Below, one piece after another: positions 22,492 to 34,039 of a stretch of DNA of 64,000 bases (the stretch's first letter is position 1; the number at the start of each line of letters is the position of its first letter). A program made the position numbers and the translations under genes. Origin of the DNA: Thalassia testudinum (Eukaryota > Streptophyta > Magnoliopsida > Alismatales > Hydrocharitaceae); assembly GCA_037157565.1 (NCBI GenBank), contig JAZHRO010000026.1, forward strand, positions 31,982,501 through 32,046,500. The letters run 5' to 3'. The notes below the pieces were generated by a model, which worked only from the letters and a program-made list of their open reading frames with translations, had not been told where the DNA came from and searched no databases.

Positions 22492-23238
22492 TTAAGGACT
22501 TCTACTTTCTAGTTGGCTTTTTAGTCCTCGACATGGAAGTCCCCAAATAATTACAAAACACACCCATCATCCTAGGCAGACCTTTTTTGGCTACGACCAA
22601 AGCAAACATTGATTGCAACACAGGATGTATGGAAATTGCCCTTGAAGATAAGAAGATGTAGCTGGATATCTTCAAGGCACCCAAGTCCTTTGATTGTAGT
22701 TGGGTCGAGGAATGCGATCCCGTGGATACCCTAGTTGAAGAGTGCTTGACAGTTAGTTCCTTAGAGGACCATCAGACTCAACCAACTATTGACTACCTCA
22801 ACCCATACAATCCCTAGAGGTTGCAAATCTATGCAAAGCTGACTACCATCGGAAACCTCCACCTGAAGAGATTGACATCACACAACTCCCTCCCTTCCCT
22901 TACCCATCCAACATTGTACCACCTGCACTTGAACTCAAACCTTTGCCCGATAACCTTAAATATGTCTTCCTAGGACCCGACCATACCTTCCCTGTGATTA
23001 TTAATGCACACCTGACCAAGGAAAAAGAGCTTAGGTTGACTACAACCCTATCTGAACACCGGACAACAATTGGGTGAACAATTTCTGACCTAAGAGGAAT
23101 TAGCCCTTGTTATTGTACCCATAAGATCTATTTAGAGGATGTGGCCCAACCTTCTCGCTAGATGCAAAGGTGAATGAACCCTAACATGTAAGAGGTTGTT
23201 AAAAAAGAAATTATAAAATGGCTTGATGAGGGAATCAT
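22492..23238 (+). pseudogene. Protease end and start of RT, element A
   Basis: After D the coding strand resumes with DFYFLVGFLVLDMEVP, then T-P-I-I-L-G-R-P-F-L-A-T-T, which matches the C-terminal protease block of G and F. Stops follow at several places. Downstream the spacer to the RT is out of frame, but the RT N-terminal pieces are recognisable. These are a segment like L-K-Y-V-F-L-G (about 22955-22980) and EVVKKEIIKWLDEGI (23190-23235). The piece ends at ATCAT, the target duplication of F, and continues at 48993. Confidence 0.82.
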
Positions 23239-24732
23239 TGTTCGCGGCATAGATCGCGTAAAAGATGAACGCGTTGTAGTATAGCATGAAATATGTCTCG
23301 AGCAAATAGTTAACGGAATTGATGCATCCTAGTCGATCATAGGGAGGCAGAAAGCACTTTTGATTTCATGCGTTTATTTCAAATATAAAGGCTAAGTAAA
23401 AGGAACGATCAATCACAATATTTATATTACAAGAAGAGATTGAACATAAACTGGATACATGTATTTGAATAAAACATAAAACAAACTACTGTTGTAATAG
23501 AACAAGGGCACCACGGGTGGTTCGTGGTGGCCTTTTGGAGAGGTTGAGAAGAGCAGCAACAATCCGTCGGGGTGGCCCAACGGATGCTTCAAACGGAGAT
23601 GCGGAGCCAAATGCAGAGAAGACAGGAAGAAGAAGAAAGGTTGAAGGAGAAAGAAGATAATGAAGAAAATGCCTTCCAAGGGGCCCTTTTAGGCTCTTTT
23701 TATAGCTTTGGCGGGGGGTAAAAAGGACATTTGGCCCCCTTAATCTCGTGCAAAAAGCCTTCTAAATCCTTCTTTTTCCCTCGGTTCACTCTGACGCTGC
23801 CATATGGCACTCCGTGGAGCGTTGATCCTCCATCGCATGGTCGCAGATTGCCCGCGTGCACCCTTCGCGTTTTCACCTTCGCCGCTTGCCTCTTCTGAGT
23901 GGTTCAACCTCAACTGTTCGATCTAACAATCGGACCGCTTATGCGCACTTCCCTCACCTTCCAAATCTTGCAAGACGCGTGCGATCGCGCGTCCGCTCGC
24001 GGTGTGCCTACACGTGCCCGCACAGCCGATGCCGCTTCAATTTTGCACAGTGCACGGCTCGAACCCACGTCTCATGCTTACGCGTGCACGCATGTGCGAG
24101 CCAACGCACTGTGTAAACCTTTTGTTATATATACTTGTTAGTTTCCATTTATCCTTATCCAATCTGGGCGGGCGACGTGTCGCACTCGTGGCCATTAGAT
24201 GAAGATCCAATGGTCCACAACGTGCGGTGCGTCCTTCTTGGATGGGGCAGTGGGGAGGGAGCGGCTGTGATGGTGCCACGTGACGCCATCATGGTCGTTC
24301 ATCTTCTTTTCCTTGTATCTGGTGATGTAGGCCTCTGATTGAATTGATTTCTGCACCGTTGGGCTGCGAACATCGATCTGGATCCATCCGTGTGGTTGGA
24401 TTTGTCATTTGACATCTGGATCTTCTTTAATTTGTCCCTTGGCTCTTGATCTTCTGCAGATTCCCTAGGGTGCTACGAGAGTCTGATTGATGCGATCTTG
24501 GAAGCGTTAGACTCCCGTCGAAGTTCTGAACAGATCCATTTGGTTGGATCAATCATCCGCTGCCCCAAAGTACCTGCAATGAGTGATACCTATCAAATAG
24601 CACAGTTTTATGCATAAAACGCATATATCAACTATGATGCAGAAAACGATGCATATGCATGCAGAATGTTCATGTTAAGCTAAGTTCTGGCTAAATTCAG
24701 GCGAATTAAGGCCTATGATTGCTGTGCAATCA
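23239..24732 (-). repeat. 3' LTR of element F
   Basis: On the + strand it begins TGTTCGCGGC and ends TGATTGCTGTGCAATCA (24716-24732), 1494 bp. A TATA-type box (CTATAAAAA on the minus strand) is near 23696-23705 and a second AT-rich TATATATAAC run near 24125-24137. The G-box palindrome is at 24269-24290, with some mismatches. Confidence 0.9.
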
Positions 24733-24745
24733 TACCCCCATGCCT
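24733..24745 (-). other. Polypurine tract of F next to the 3' LTR
   Basis: TACCCCCATGCCT, that is AGGCATGGGGGTA on the minus strand, directly abuts the 3' LTR. The identical sequence precedes the 3' LTR of G at 38391-38403. It primes plus-strand synthesis. Confidence 0.88.
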
Positions 24746-26468
24746 AAATCTTGCTAGTCCCTAGCAAGTGTAAGACTAAATGCATTTTATCAAGAGTTTA
24801 ACTAAAGGTTTATTTCTTTTTGTTTCATCCAAAAATTCAAAATCCAGATAATTATGTACAAATGATGTTGTAGCTTCTGCAACGGATCCAAGAGAAGAGT
24901 TGATGCACATTTAAAGTTTGTACTTTCCCCCTAGTAAAATTCTATTAGGATAGTCAAACCTCTTCTCTTGGGGATATAAAATATTCTCTGATTTTAGCCT
25001 TGGCTTTTGGCTTAGGTAGAAGACGTCTGAGTTAACTGGATTTGAATTTGGTGGCTCACTCGCTTCTGGTACTACATATAGACTAGTATTTCAGAATCTA
25101 TATTATTAGATTATTGAATAACTTAACTTAGAGAAGGGCTGGAAAATTGTGCTCTCTTTAATCTTTTGTACTTTTTCTTTTCTCTCTTTCTCTCTCTCTT
25201 TTTCTTCTTTTTTTTTTCCTAAGCTCACATCTTACCAGATTTGCAACTGTATTTGGTGGTCTTATATGGCATTACACTTTAATTAGGTTCTGATAACCCT
25301 ACGACTAAGTTAGACTCCTCAGCTCATATTCAGGCGGTCAGAAATATAGAAAAATAGGTTTCGGCTGTATTTGGTGGTTCGTGAGGGTGGTAGGTGTTTT
25401 TTCCTCAAACAATTTGACTTACATAATTCAAACTTCTTAACATAACATTTTTTTTCTTTTTTTTTACAAGAAAATATCCCTTTTGTATTCTTTTTTTTTA
25501 TATGTATATATATCTACTAGAACAATGTCGTTACCAACATAACATAACACAACAATTCAACACGACATACATACTTTTATTCACGAGGCATTATTTGGGA
25601 TTTTTCAGGGTGACCAAGAGGATCTCGGGTGGCTTATTTAGTGGAAGTGCCTACTCTCGGCACTAGGTAGGGAATGGATAGGACAACGTATTTCTAACCT
25701 TAACATCAATACCCTCCTTTAGTCGAGGATTCCGTAGAGGACGGTCATGACCATCCACCTCAGTCCTAGTTTTATCAGAACCTGCTCTTTGTGTTTTTGC
25801 CTTATTTGGTGGCTCTCGTATGAAATTTCTCACAGATGTAGGACACAAGAACTAAGAGCGAAAACTATGCCCATCTCTGAGTATCATTATTCAATTATTA
25901 AAGATTAAAGATTCCTTACACTAGCCTTAGAACACCAGTAGACTTTCTACTCTCATCTCACATATGTTTTGGTGGATCTACAAGAAGATGGTTCACCTGA
26001 CTCCCTGATTGTTGTCCAAGGGTTTAGGAGAAGAAGCAATGCTTCTTCTCGACAAACTAAAGATGTTTATCGATTTTCACAGTGGATCCATTGCAAATTC
26101 TACATGCAAGTATGAAATTATACCAGATTCTAAGCCTAGGAATCTACTAAAGAATAATTCTCTAATAAAACCTCTTGGTAAAGAGATCTAATCCCCCAAT
26201 TGTTAGCAGAAAATTTTCAATTTTTATGGACTACCCCCCATGCCTAAGTGTTTGCATGCCCTCATGCATGAATAAAGGAAATAAGGCTGGGTGTATATGG
26301 ATAGAAATCACCTAAAACTGCTTCTAAGTTGTCATTGAGCCCATGCCATTACTACAATGCCATACACAATATGCAAAACAATATGCAAAACATTATGCGA
26401 AAATGAAATATGCTATGTATATATGTATACGTGCTGAGTTTAACGCCTCCAGCTGGGCAACTCATCAG
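24746..26468 (-). other. Non-coding 3' region of F with a second purine tract
   Basis: This lies between the integrase end and the 3' polypurine tract. I see no coding domain, and no env-like frame. It contains a long pyrimidine-rich run at about 25140-25220, T-rich runs near 25440-25510, and a second polypurine-like tract CTACCCCCCATGCC at 26231-26244 (minus-strand purines). Short frames here have no recognisable product. Confidence 0.6.
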
Positions 26469-27105
26469 TCAAACGTCCTCAAGAAGATGTATCGCTTCGT
26501 CAGTAGGAGGAGGTTCCTGGGCAAAGAATGGTTTGAGGCACTGGCCATTAACCATAAAAATTTGCCCAGATTTTGGGTCTCTAATTTGGACCGCCCCGTT
26601 AGGATATGGGTAGACCACTAGGAACGGCCCAATCCACTTGGACTTGAGCTTTCCTGTAAAGAAATTGAGTCGGGACTCAAACAACCAAATCTGCTGGTTA
26701 GGTGCAAACTCCTTCCTTCGGATGGGTCGATCATGGAAAGTTTTTGTCTTGTCTTTGTATATTTTTGCATTCTCATAAGCTTCCCTCCTAATCTCCTCTA
26801 ACTCATTGAGCTGGAGCTTTCTTTCATAACCTCCAGCCTCGAGATTAAAATTACACTTCTGCACCGCCCAAAAGGCACGGTGCTCCAGCTCCATAGGAAG
26901 GTGATAGGCCTTTCCATACACCATGCGGTATGGCGACATTTCGAGCGGGGCCTTGTACGCGATCCAATATGCCCATAGTGCATCAATAAATTGATCGGAC
27001 CAGTCCTTCCTATTAGGTCTAACCGTGTTTTGAAGGATAAGCTTGATTTGACGATTTGATACTTCAGCCTGCCCATTGGTCTGTGGGTGATATGGGGTAG
27101 CAATG
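26469..27105 (-). pseudogene. Integrase C-terminal half of element F
   Basis: It reads from [15 protein letters not shown], which holds the third catalytic residue (Glu), through KDWSDQFIDALWAYWIAYKAPL to the C-terminal block LKSKWIGPFLVVYPYPNGAVQI and a stop at 26469. Integrase inserts the cDNA into the genome. The N-terminal half lies at 41047 and beyond, because G inserted between the codons for R-I and A-T. The CAATG duplication copies part of those codons. This half has no stop. Confidence 0.9.
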
Positions 27106-27487
27106 TGATTGCACCACAAAAATACACCTGCAATTGTGCCATCTTGTGCTACTTCCTAGCATTACCAGTGCATATTAGGGTTCCATAGTTGCATTTGTAA
27201 AAATACATGCATGCATGCATTTAATTGAGAGGAGAGGAGAATAAATAAGTGGCTTTGCAATTAATATTTTTCCTCAAGTGCATCTCTGCTAATTCACCAT
27301 CTTTTTATTTTCTATTTCACTTGATTTTTAATCTTTCTCGCGGCTGCATGCATCTTCTTCTCCTCGCGCCATGCTTCCCTGCAGCAGCCCTCTCCCTGCC
27401 AGCCCTTCCCTGCGGCTGCCACTCCCTGTCGAGGCCATGCATGAGCCATGCACAGCCAGGGCATGGCCGTGCATGGCTTTCATCTTC

Positions 27488-27496
27488 TATATAAAG
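27488..27496 (+). promoter_or_regulatory. TATA box of G 5' LTR
   Basis: TATATAAAG, about 380 bp into the LTR. The corresponding segment is absent from the 3' LTR because of a deletion of about 234 bp. Confidence 0.6.
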
Positions 27497-28589
27497 TGGC
27501 GGCTTCTTCTTCAAAGCAGCCTGGTCCAATAGAGAAAAACCCACCTGCAGCTTCTTCTCCAAGCCACCGTCATCTCCTCCCTCTCCCTCCATACACCGGC
27601 CCTCCTCGGAGACACCCGGCGGGCAGGAGCCCTCACTGTGGTGCACACCACCACAGTGAGACCACCACCGCCCAGCTCTTCAAAGAGCCGGTGGACATGG
27701 TGGCTCTTTTCTTGGTTCATCGCTTGAAGACCTTCAGCCATTGCCGCAAGCTTCAAGCTTAAAGCTTGGCGGCAGCAGCAATAGCAAAGCGGCAGCAGCA
27801 GCAACAGCCCCAGCCCCTTCCGCGAGCGCCTGCAGGCGCCATCGCCCTCCGCGCACGTCTGCAGGCCTCTCCGCCTCCCTCTTCTTCGCTCTGTTGCACT
27901 CTCTCTTCCGCCTGCAGCCGACCTTTGCGCGCCTCTGCAGCGGTCGGCCAAGCACCCCTGCAGCACCCGCAGACCTCCGCGCGCCCTGTCGCAACCCTTC
28001 GCTCGCGACCCAAAGCCCCTCCGCACGCCCTATCACGAGGTCACACCCGCAAGCCAGCAGCCGGAGCCTCTCCTCTGCGCGCGCGAAGCCGTCCGCACTC
28101 ACACAACTGCCCGTACCTGGTCGCATGGCGCGGCCTTACACTGTAGCCACTGTTCACGTGAGTCTACGCGACACTGTGGCTACAGTGGGGTGACCGGTGA
28201 GCTTCTCACTTTACCGGTCACCCGGTGCACCGTTACCGTCGTTCGCCCGTGCGTGCACCCACCCGCGCATTTACCATCCCTCTCCCAATGCCTGCCTTCG
28301 CCCGCTTCCTTCACCGCGTGCACCTGCGAGTGCCAGCGCCCGCTCTAGCCTTTGCACAGCACGGTGCGCTGCCTTTCCTCTTGCGCCCAATCCCCTAGCA
28401 CGCTCCTCTTTGCGCGTAGAAAAGCGTGCGGGTGCGCGCGTGGAACCTCCAGACGACGCTGGGAAGCTGCAGACGACTTAACCTGCAGCCCTCTCTCTCC
28501 CGCTCTCTCTCTCTCTCTCTCACTCTCTCTTTACCGACGCTCACACACACATACACTCACACTTCTACACACACACCCACACCTATACA

Positions 28590-28939
28590 CTATTATATAC
28601 ATATATATCTATACGTATACATACATATATATATATATCAATATATATATATATTTATATCTATATATATAGTAGTATTAGTATACTTATCTATATATAT
28701 ATACATATATAATTACGTATATACATATACTTATATATATATATACACACATATATACTTACATATATTAGTACTTATATAACTAGGTATTAGTCTATAT
28801 ACATATATAAATATATACATATATATATATATACATATACATATATACCTATATAGCTACATACATATATACATATACATATACATATATATATATATAC
28901 CTATATATTTATAGCCATATATATATATAGATATATTTT

Positions 28940-28972
<33 letters not shown>

Positions 28973-28980
28973 TTTCACAT
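28590..28980. repeat. TA/TATACA-rich array in G 5' LTR
   Basis: About 390 bp of TATA, TATACA and TATATC units, reading as a degenerate microsatellite. The 3' LTR has a longer version (39670-40350), so the array changed length after insertion. Confidence 0.85.
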
Positions 28981-29672
28981 TATTTACCATACGTGGTATC
29001 GTGGGAATATCTACACCAGTTGCTGATATTCCCCGATACACGCGTACAAAAAAAAGCGTGTTCGCATTCATCTCCACCATCCATCCTACACCTTACACGC
29101 GGCACTTTGTCCTGTTGGTTGCGTCTTTCTAGACGACGACCGACTTAACACCGTGCTACACTCCATCTCCACCTCCACCCCCACCTCTTTATATACATAA
29201 TATATACCTATATATATACTATATTTACTTTATTTTTGTTTTTCTTTCCTGTTAGTAAAAAGATAAATATATATATATATAAGAGAAAAGATAATCCTTG
29301 ACTTGCAAGTAATTCGTCTTGCGAATAGCAAGACCAGTTTTGGAACCCTGTTTTGGCTCAAAGCCAAGAACTTAATTTTGAGGGTGTGCCTCAAGGACAA
29401 AGATTACCAGAAAAAATCTAAATAGAAAAACACCAAAAACACAATAAATGAACGGAAGAGACTCGTTGTAAGAAAGGCATAGAAACTTAACTTGTAACCC
29501 CACTTCCCTGAGTTCGACCCTGGGCCTAAAAGTGACAAGATAAAATCAAGTAGGCCAGGTTAAAAATTTTGTAAAGAGATGGTTAGGTCTGATTTAGGTT
29601 AACCACTATACATACTTCAACGATAAAATCACCATATTAACAACCTATTCGGGTCCGACACCACACCTTTTC

Positions 29673-29690
29673 TAGCACCGTTGTCGGGGA
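29673..29690 (+). other. Primer-binding site of element G (tRNA-Asp type)
   Basis: TAGCACCGTTGTCGGGGA, starting 10 bp after the LTR end, matches the Asp-tRNA site TGGCGCCGTTGCCGGGGA at 15 of 18 positions; all differences are transitions. Confidence 0.85.
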
Positions 29691-31059
29691 AGTGCGCCTT
29701 CAAGTAAGTTTTTACTCCATTCCTGTAATTTTTTCTCTTCTCTTCTCTCTTCACGGGTATCTCTGTTTTTGGTGTGCAGGTGAACCTGTTGCAAGGAGAA
29801 GACAGGCAGATGAAGTCGGGAACGTGGGCAGATCCAAGGCAGGAACGAGAGTGTGAAGACGCAGACACCGCATTGGAGCTTCACACACGTTGCCGAACAA
29901 GTAGGTTTTCTTTTCTTAGTAACCTAGGTTAACTTGTAACCTTAATAAAAAAAAAACTAAAAATTAAAAAAACTAGAAAAACTTCTTGGGATCTCTTGGG
30001 GCAAGTGGATTAAAATTCACTTGTTTGATTGATTGCCCTTACTCCCACCGCCTCGGGATTTCCCACCCTACTTCGCATAGCGAAAATCCAAGAATCTTGA
30101 TTCTTGAATTTTTCGTCGTGTGAAGTATTCTTTGAGGTAAACATAAAAAGATTGATTGCACCCATTTTGCCTCACTTATCTACAATTCGGGATCACCTTT
30201 TTGGTGGGGAGACTTGGAATTGAGTTAATTCCAACCCCACCACGACTTTTCAACTTGCCTAAGATTCGATCCCGAATATTTCAACCCCAACAAATTGATT
30301 TTCTTTATCTTTTGGTTGAGCCTTGTGTGGACATCTTTTTGGTGATTGGGAGCACTTGAATTGAAGTGCTTTGGCTCCCTTTCACACAAATCTAAAATTG
30401 ATTCGTGCATCCACACATAGAAATCTCCATTTAGGGTAGCCCATTGCATTTTAGCATGCATTAACCAATTGAAATTGAAGAAGGGTTTGTTGGGCTTAGA
30501 AGAAAACATGTATTCTTGTAAAACCCGGAGATTGGTTGAATTGGCAATTTAGAGAAATCCTAAAATTCATACTACTTAAGGCTGAACTCTAAAAACCATT
30601 CACCAATAAAAACTTCAATTCGGGGAGATTTCCCCGTTGCATGCTTGTTTTACACACTCTGAAAATCAATCACTTGGGCATTACCCATAAACAACGCTCT
30701 TCACATTCCAAAAGCACTTGACCCTAAGCCTCTAACTAAAATTGGTAGTAACTTGACCCTTACTAAGGATTGGAGGTCTAACTATCTGCGTGTAGCGTCT
30801 ACGTGCTGGTGAGGGTTCCCGCGTGCTATCGGGTGTCTAAGACTGGGGCAAACGGCCTTTCAATATGGCCCGGTGGTTCCGCGGTGCTCGCATTCGGCTC
30901 CGTAGTCCATGATAACAGGTAACTTAGACTTTAGGTCTAAGGGCACACTGTAGAGGTTAGGAATTTGATTGAATTGATTTGTAATCAAGTGTACCTTTGC
31001 GGCGTCATTTCTCTCATCCCTTTCCCTTCTCATCTCCCCAATTCTTCCTTCGGTAGTGC
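29691..31059 (+). other. Untranslated leader of element G
   Basis: About 1.37 kb between primer-binding site and gag. No gene is seen. A-rich stretches occur at about 29940-29975. Small frames at 30156-30359 and on the other strand have no recognisable features. Confidence 0.6.
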
Positions 31060-33120
31060 ATGTTTGGGAGGAGGTCACAAAATCCTAAACTGATTGAATT
31101 GCCTGATAAATCTAGAAAAAAAGTTGAATCGTCCTCCTCCTCCACAAACATGGCTGCACGCCCACCCCGAAATCCCAAGGGAGGAAACCGCCCTCAGAAC
31201 CCACCAGGTGGTGGAGCCTTAGATCCTATAACCCACCTCCAAGCCCAAATGGAAATGTATAATGAACAAATGGAAGCCATTTGGGAAACATTGAAGGAAA
31301 TGTAGAACCCTCTCCAATGGGAGGAGCCTAGGTCTCTTAGCTCCTATCAGAATCCCGTTGCTACAGAGACCATAGGACAATTTCGGGTCCCCATGGGCGG
31401 GAATGACTTTGAACTGAAACTAAACATAATTGGCCTAATAAATTTTCACTTTCATGGTCTTGCAAGTGAAGATCCGTTTCTCCACTTGGAAGACCTAATC
31501 CGACTAGCTGAAACTGTTAAACCAAGAAATGTCAGGTTACCTATAGTCCTCATGAAGATGTTCTCGTTTTCATTGTGGGATAAAGCGTCGCAATGGTTAC
31601 GCACCCTTGGGAGAACCATCCACTCTTGGGAAGAGATGCGAACAGCGTTTCTCAAGAAGTTCTTCCCAATCGAGCGAACCAATGCACTTTGCCGTGCTAT
31701 CACTTCCTTTACGCAACAAAATGGCGAACAATTTCATGAGGCATGGGAGAGGTATAATGACCTCCTCAGGAAGTGTCCGCACCACGGTCTGCCTAAGTGG
31801 CATATAGCCCAGATTTTCTACTATGGGCTAAATGAGACTTTGAAGAAGATTGCAGATGCTTCCTGCGGAGGGAACTTTATGAATAAAGACGAGAATGGAG
31901 CATTTGAACTGTTTGAAAATATGAGTGAAAACTCGATGAACAATGCTTCCATTGTCGCCTTTAATCGTACCAGCCAGCCCCGAAATGTCCACGAAGTTGA
32001 CACGGGACCCTCCCATTCATCCACTGATCTAAGCCTTATTGCACAAAAACTGGATGAAGTCTCCGTCGTGCACAAGAAGCTGGACGAGCTTCTGGCCAAC
32101 CCCGCCCGATCTCTGGCAAACACCATCTCTTCACCACTTCGTCACAATCCCACTTCTTTCAACGCTAGGCTTATCCCGAGAAACCCCGTAAGACCTTCCT
32201 TACCGAGTGCCGCGCCAAGCAACTTGGTAAGTCATGTAAAACTAGCTTCTGTGAGCCAGTATTTCGACACGGAGGACCAAGCCTCCGTGTGCTCGGACGC
32301 ATACTTACATGCGGATGCGTCTTCTGGCATAGAAGATGCTTGCGCCCCAGGGAATAACCCGTTCTCTGCCACGTATAACCCAGGGTGGCACAATCATCCG
32401 AACTTCGCATGGTCCAACAACCCGCAGTGCCAAAACCCCGCGGGTGGACCAATGCGACCGTCCGCACCCGTCATCCCAAGGGCCCAGTCTAATCCTGTGG
32501 CAAATCCGCCATCAGGCCCTTGTGTACCACAAACAGAACACGCATCAAGTCCTCTTGACAAATTGATGCAAATGATGACGTAAATGTCAAAGCGCCATGA
32601 AGAGAACATGACCCCTCTTCAGCACCAATTGGCGCAACAGAATGCTGAAATCAGTCAACTATGCATGGCAACTCGATCTCAGGGCACTCTTCCCGCCCAA
32701 CCTGTTCCAAACCCGCGAAATTTCATACCCCGTGGTCCTCAACCACAGGTACGACCTTCTCAGGGTAGGTTAATCAAATTCTGCAAGCTCCGAGCATTCC
32801 ACCAGGATTTCAGCCTAATCCCGCTGCAGCACCGCACTCTTATGTCCCTATTGCGAACCCTTCTCCGCCGAATGATCCCACTGGACCCGCATCGTCCAAT
32901 GCTATCAGTACGAGGAGCGGTAAGCAGACCGTCAATCCGCCTCGACCTGATGCTGGCCCGTCTTCTTCTTCATCGCCCTCTCATTCTGGATGCGCACCGC
33001 ATTCGCGAGAGGACGATACACCCAAATTGGTGCTAGAATCAGTTCCATTCCCTGAGGCTCTACTGAGGGAGCCAAAAGGCAAAAAGAAAGATACGCAGGC
33101 CTTTGATAACTTGCGTATTT
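31060..33120 (+). pseudogene. Gag of element G, two in-frame stops and two frameshifts
   Basis: From the ATG at 31060 one frame runs to about 32765. Stops are at 31303-31305 (TAG) and 32581-32583 (TAA); both fit CAG/CAA changed by C to T. Conserved Athila blocks are FELKLNIIGLINFHFHG, EDPFLHLEDLIRLAE, FSFSLWDKASQWLRTLG, WEEMRTAFLKKFFP and FHEAWERYNDLLRKCPHHG, then NPFSATYNPGWHNHPNFAW. Near 32768 the frame shifts into N-Q-I-L-Q-A-P-S-I-P-P-G, a Pro/Ser-rich linker with ISTRSGKQ and VPFPEALL. A second small deletion near 33117 shifts into the protease frame. It is the longest Gag here and the reference for A and F. Confidence 0.9.
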
Positions 33121-34039
33121 GTTCAGGGATGTAGAAATCAAAGTACCCCTGCTCGAGGCTATCGACCACATACCAACTGTCGCCCAATTTTTCAAAGACT
33201 ACACAACACCCAGGCGACAGTCAAAGAAAACTAAGAATCCGGTGGTTCTCTTGCCTCATGCGAGTTGTGCTATACTGTCAAACCTACCACCGAAGCAGAA
33301 AGATCCAGGCACACCGCTTATTTCCTGTAGCATCCAAGGCTGCAATTTTAACCGTGCCCTGCTTGATCTTGGATCTTCCATAAATCTCATACCAACCATC
33401 ATGCTCGAAAATTTTTCCTTGGGAAATCTGAAACCCACCCCTGTCATGTTACAGTTGGCAAATCATTCTGTAAAAATCCCAAAGGGTGTGGTGGAAGACG
33501 TGGTGGTTAGGGTCAACAGTCTCTGTTTTCCTGTTGACTTTCTTGTTTTGGATATGGAAGTTCTTAGCTCATTTTCTGATTGTCCGATCATCCTTAGTCG
33601 ACCTTTCTTGGCCACATCCCGTGCCCATATCGACTGCGAGTCGGGCTGTATTGAGATTGCCGTTGGATCTGAAAAGCTCAAGCTTAACATCTTCAAGGCA
33701 GCCAAGAACTTTGATTGCGATTGCATCGAGGATGACACGTCTGATGAGGACATGGCCGTCAGCGCATGTATCGGACTAATTGGGACCTATTTGGACTGCT
33801 GCAGATTACTTATAAACACTGATGACTGCCTGACCAACACATATTGTGACATTCCCCCATCCCTCCCTTGTCCCGTACCTTCTCCTAACCAAACTTCTGA
33901 CAAGTTTTCTCCACTTCCCATACCTCGTGGTCTGAGTCATATCCGGGCTACTCACCACCGGTCCACACTCTTGAAGACCGGATTGCCCTTTCTTTCCCAC
34001 CAAATCAGGCTGAGTTGCATCTCCACACTGGGACCTTGA
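33121..34039 (+). pseudogene. Protease region of element G
   Basis: The frame opens with the Gag/PR boundary block VPLLEAIDHIPTVAQFFKDY. The retropepsin active site follows as RALLDLGSSINLIP, with the Asp codon at 33364-33366. Further motifs are LGNLKPTPVMLQLANHSVKIP, FPVDFLVLDMEV and CPIILSRPFLATSRAHIDC. The protease would cleave the Gag-Pol polyprotein. The domain core has no stop, but the frame differs from both gag (shift near 33117) and RT (shift before 34015). The Cys-rich, acidic tail after 33700 is the variable spacer before RT. Confidence 0.88.

Larger units (their letters stand above)
27106..29663 (+). repeat. 5' LTR of element G
   Basis: It runs from TGATTGCACC to ACACCA, 2558 bp. 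The TATA box (TATATAAAG) is at about 27488-27496. Downstream is a GC-rich, GCA/CAG-rich stretch (27640-28480) that opens long but meaningless frames on both strands. It is followed by a CT run (about 28499-28530) and a TA-rich array (about 28590-28980). A 12-bp inverted repeat is at 28139-28150 and 28176-28187. The near-universal plant LTR end block around CCCTGAGTTCGACC is at about 29507-29520. Confidence 0.92.

Noticed and set aside
24746..26468. An env-like gene in F or G between pol and the 3' LTR
   Set aside because: Some Athila relatives have one, but here no frame longer than about 60-90 codons, no signal peptide and no conserved membrane segment is seen in F (24746-26468) or G (37072-38390).
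27511..28193. Long overlapping frames on both strands in the GC-rich part of G's LTR (repeated at 38808-39805)
   Set aside because: They are Ala/Arg/Ser/Pro-rich, open in several frames at once because of GC and CAG content, lie inside an LTR, and are not conserved in frame between the two LTRs.
28590..28980. TA-rich arrays as an origin or matrix attachment site
   Set aside because: They are microsatellites of the G LTR that changed length between copies; nothing else supports another role.
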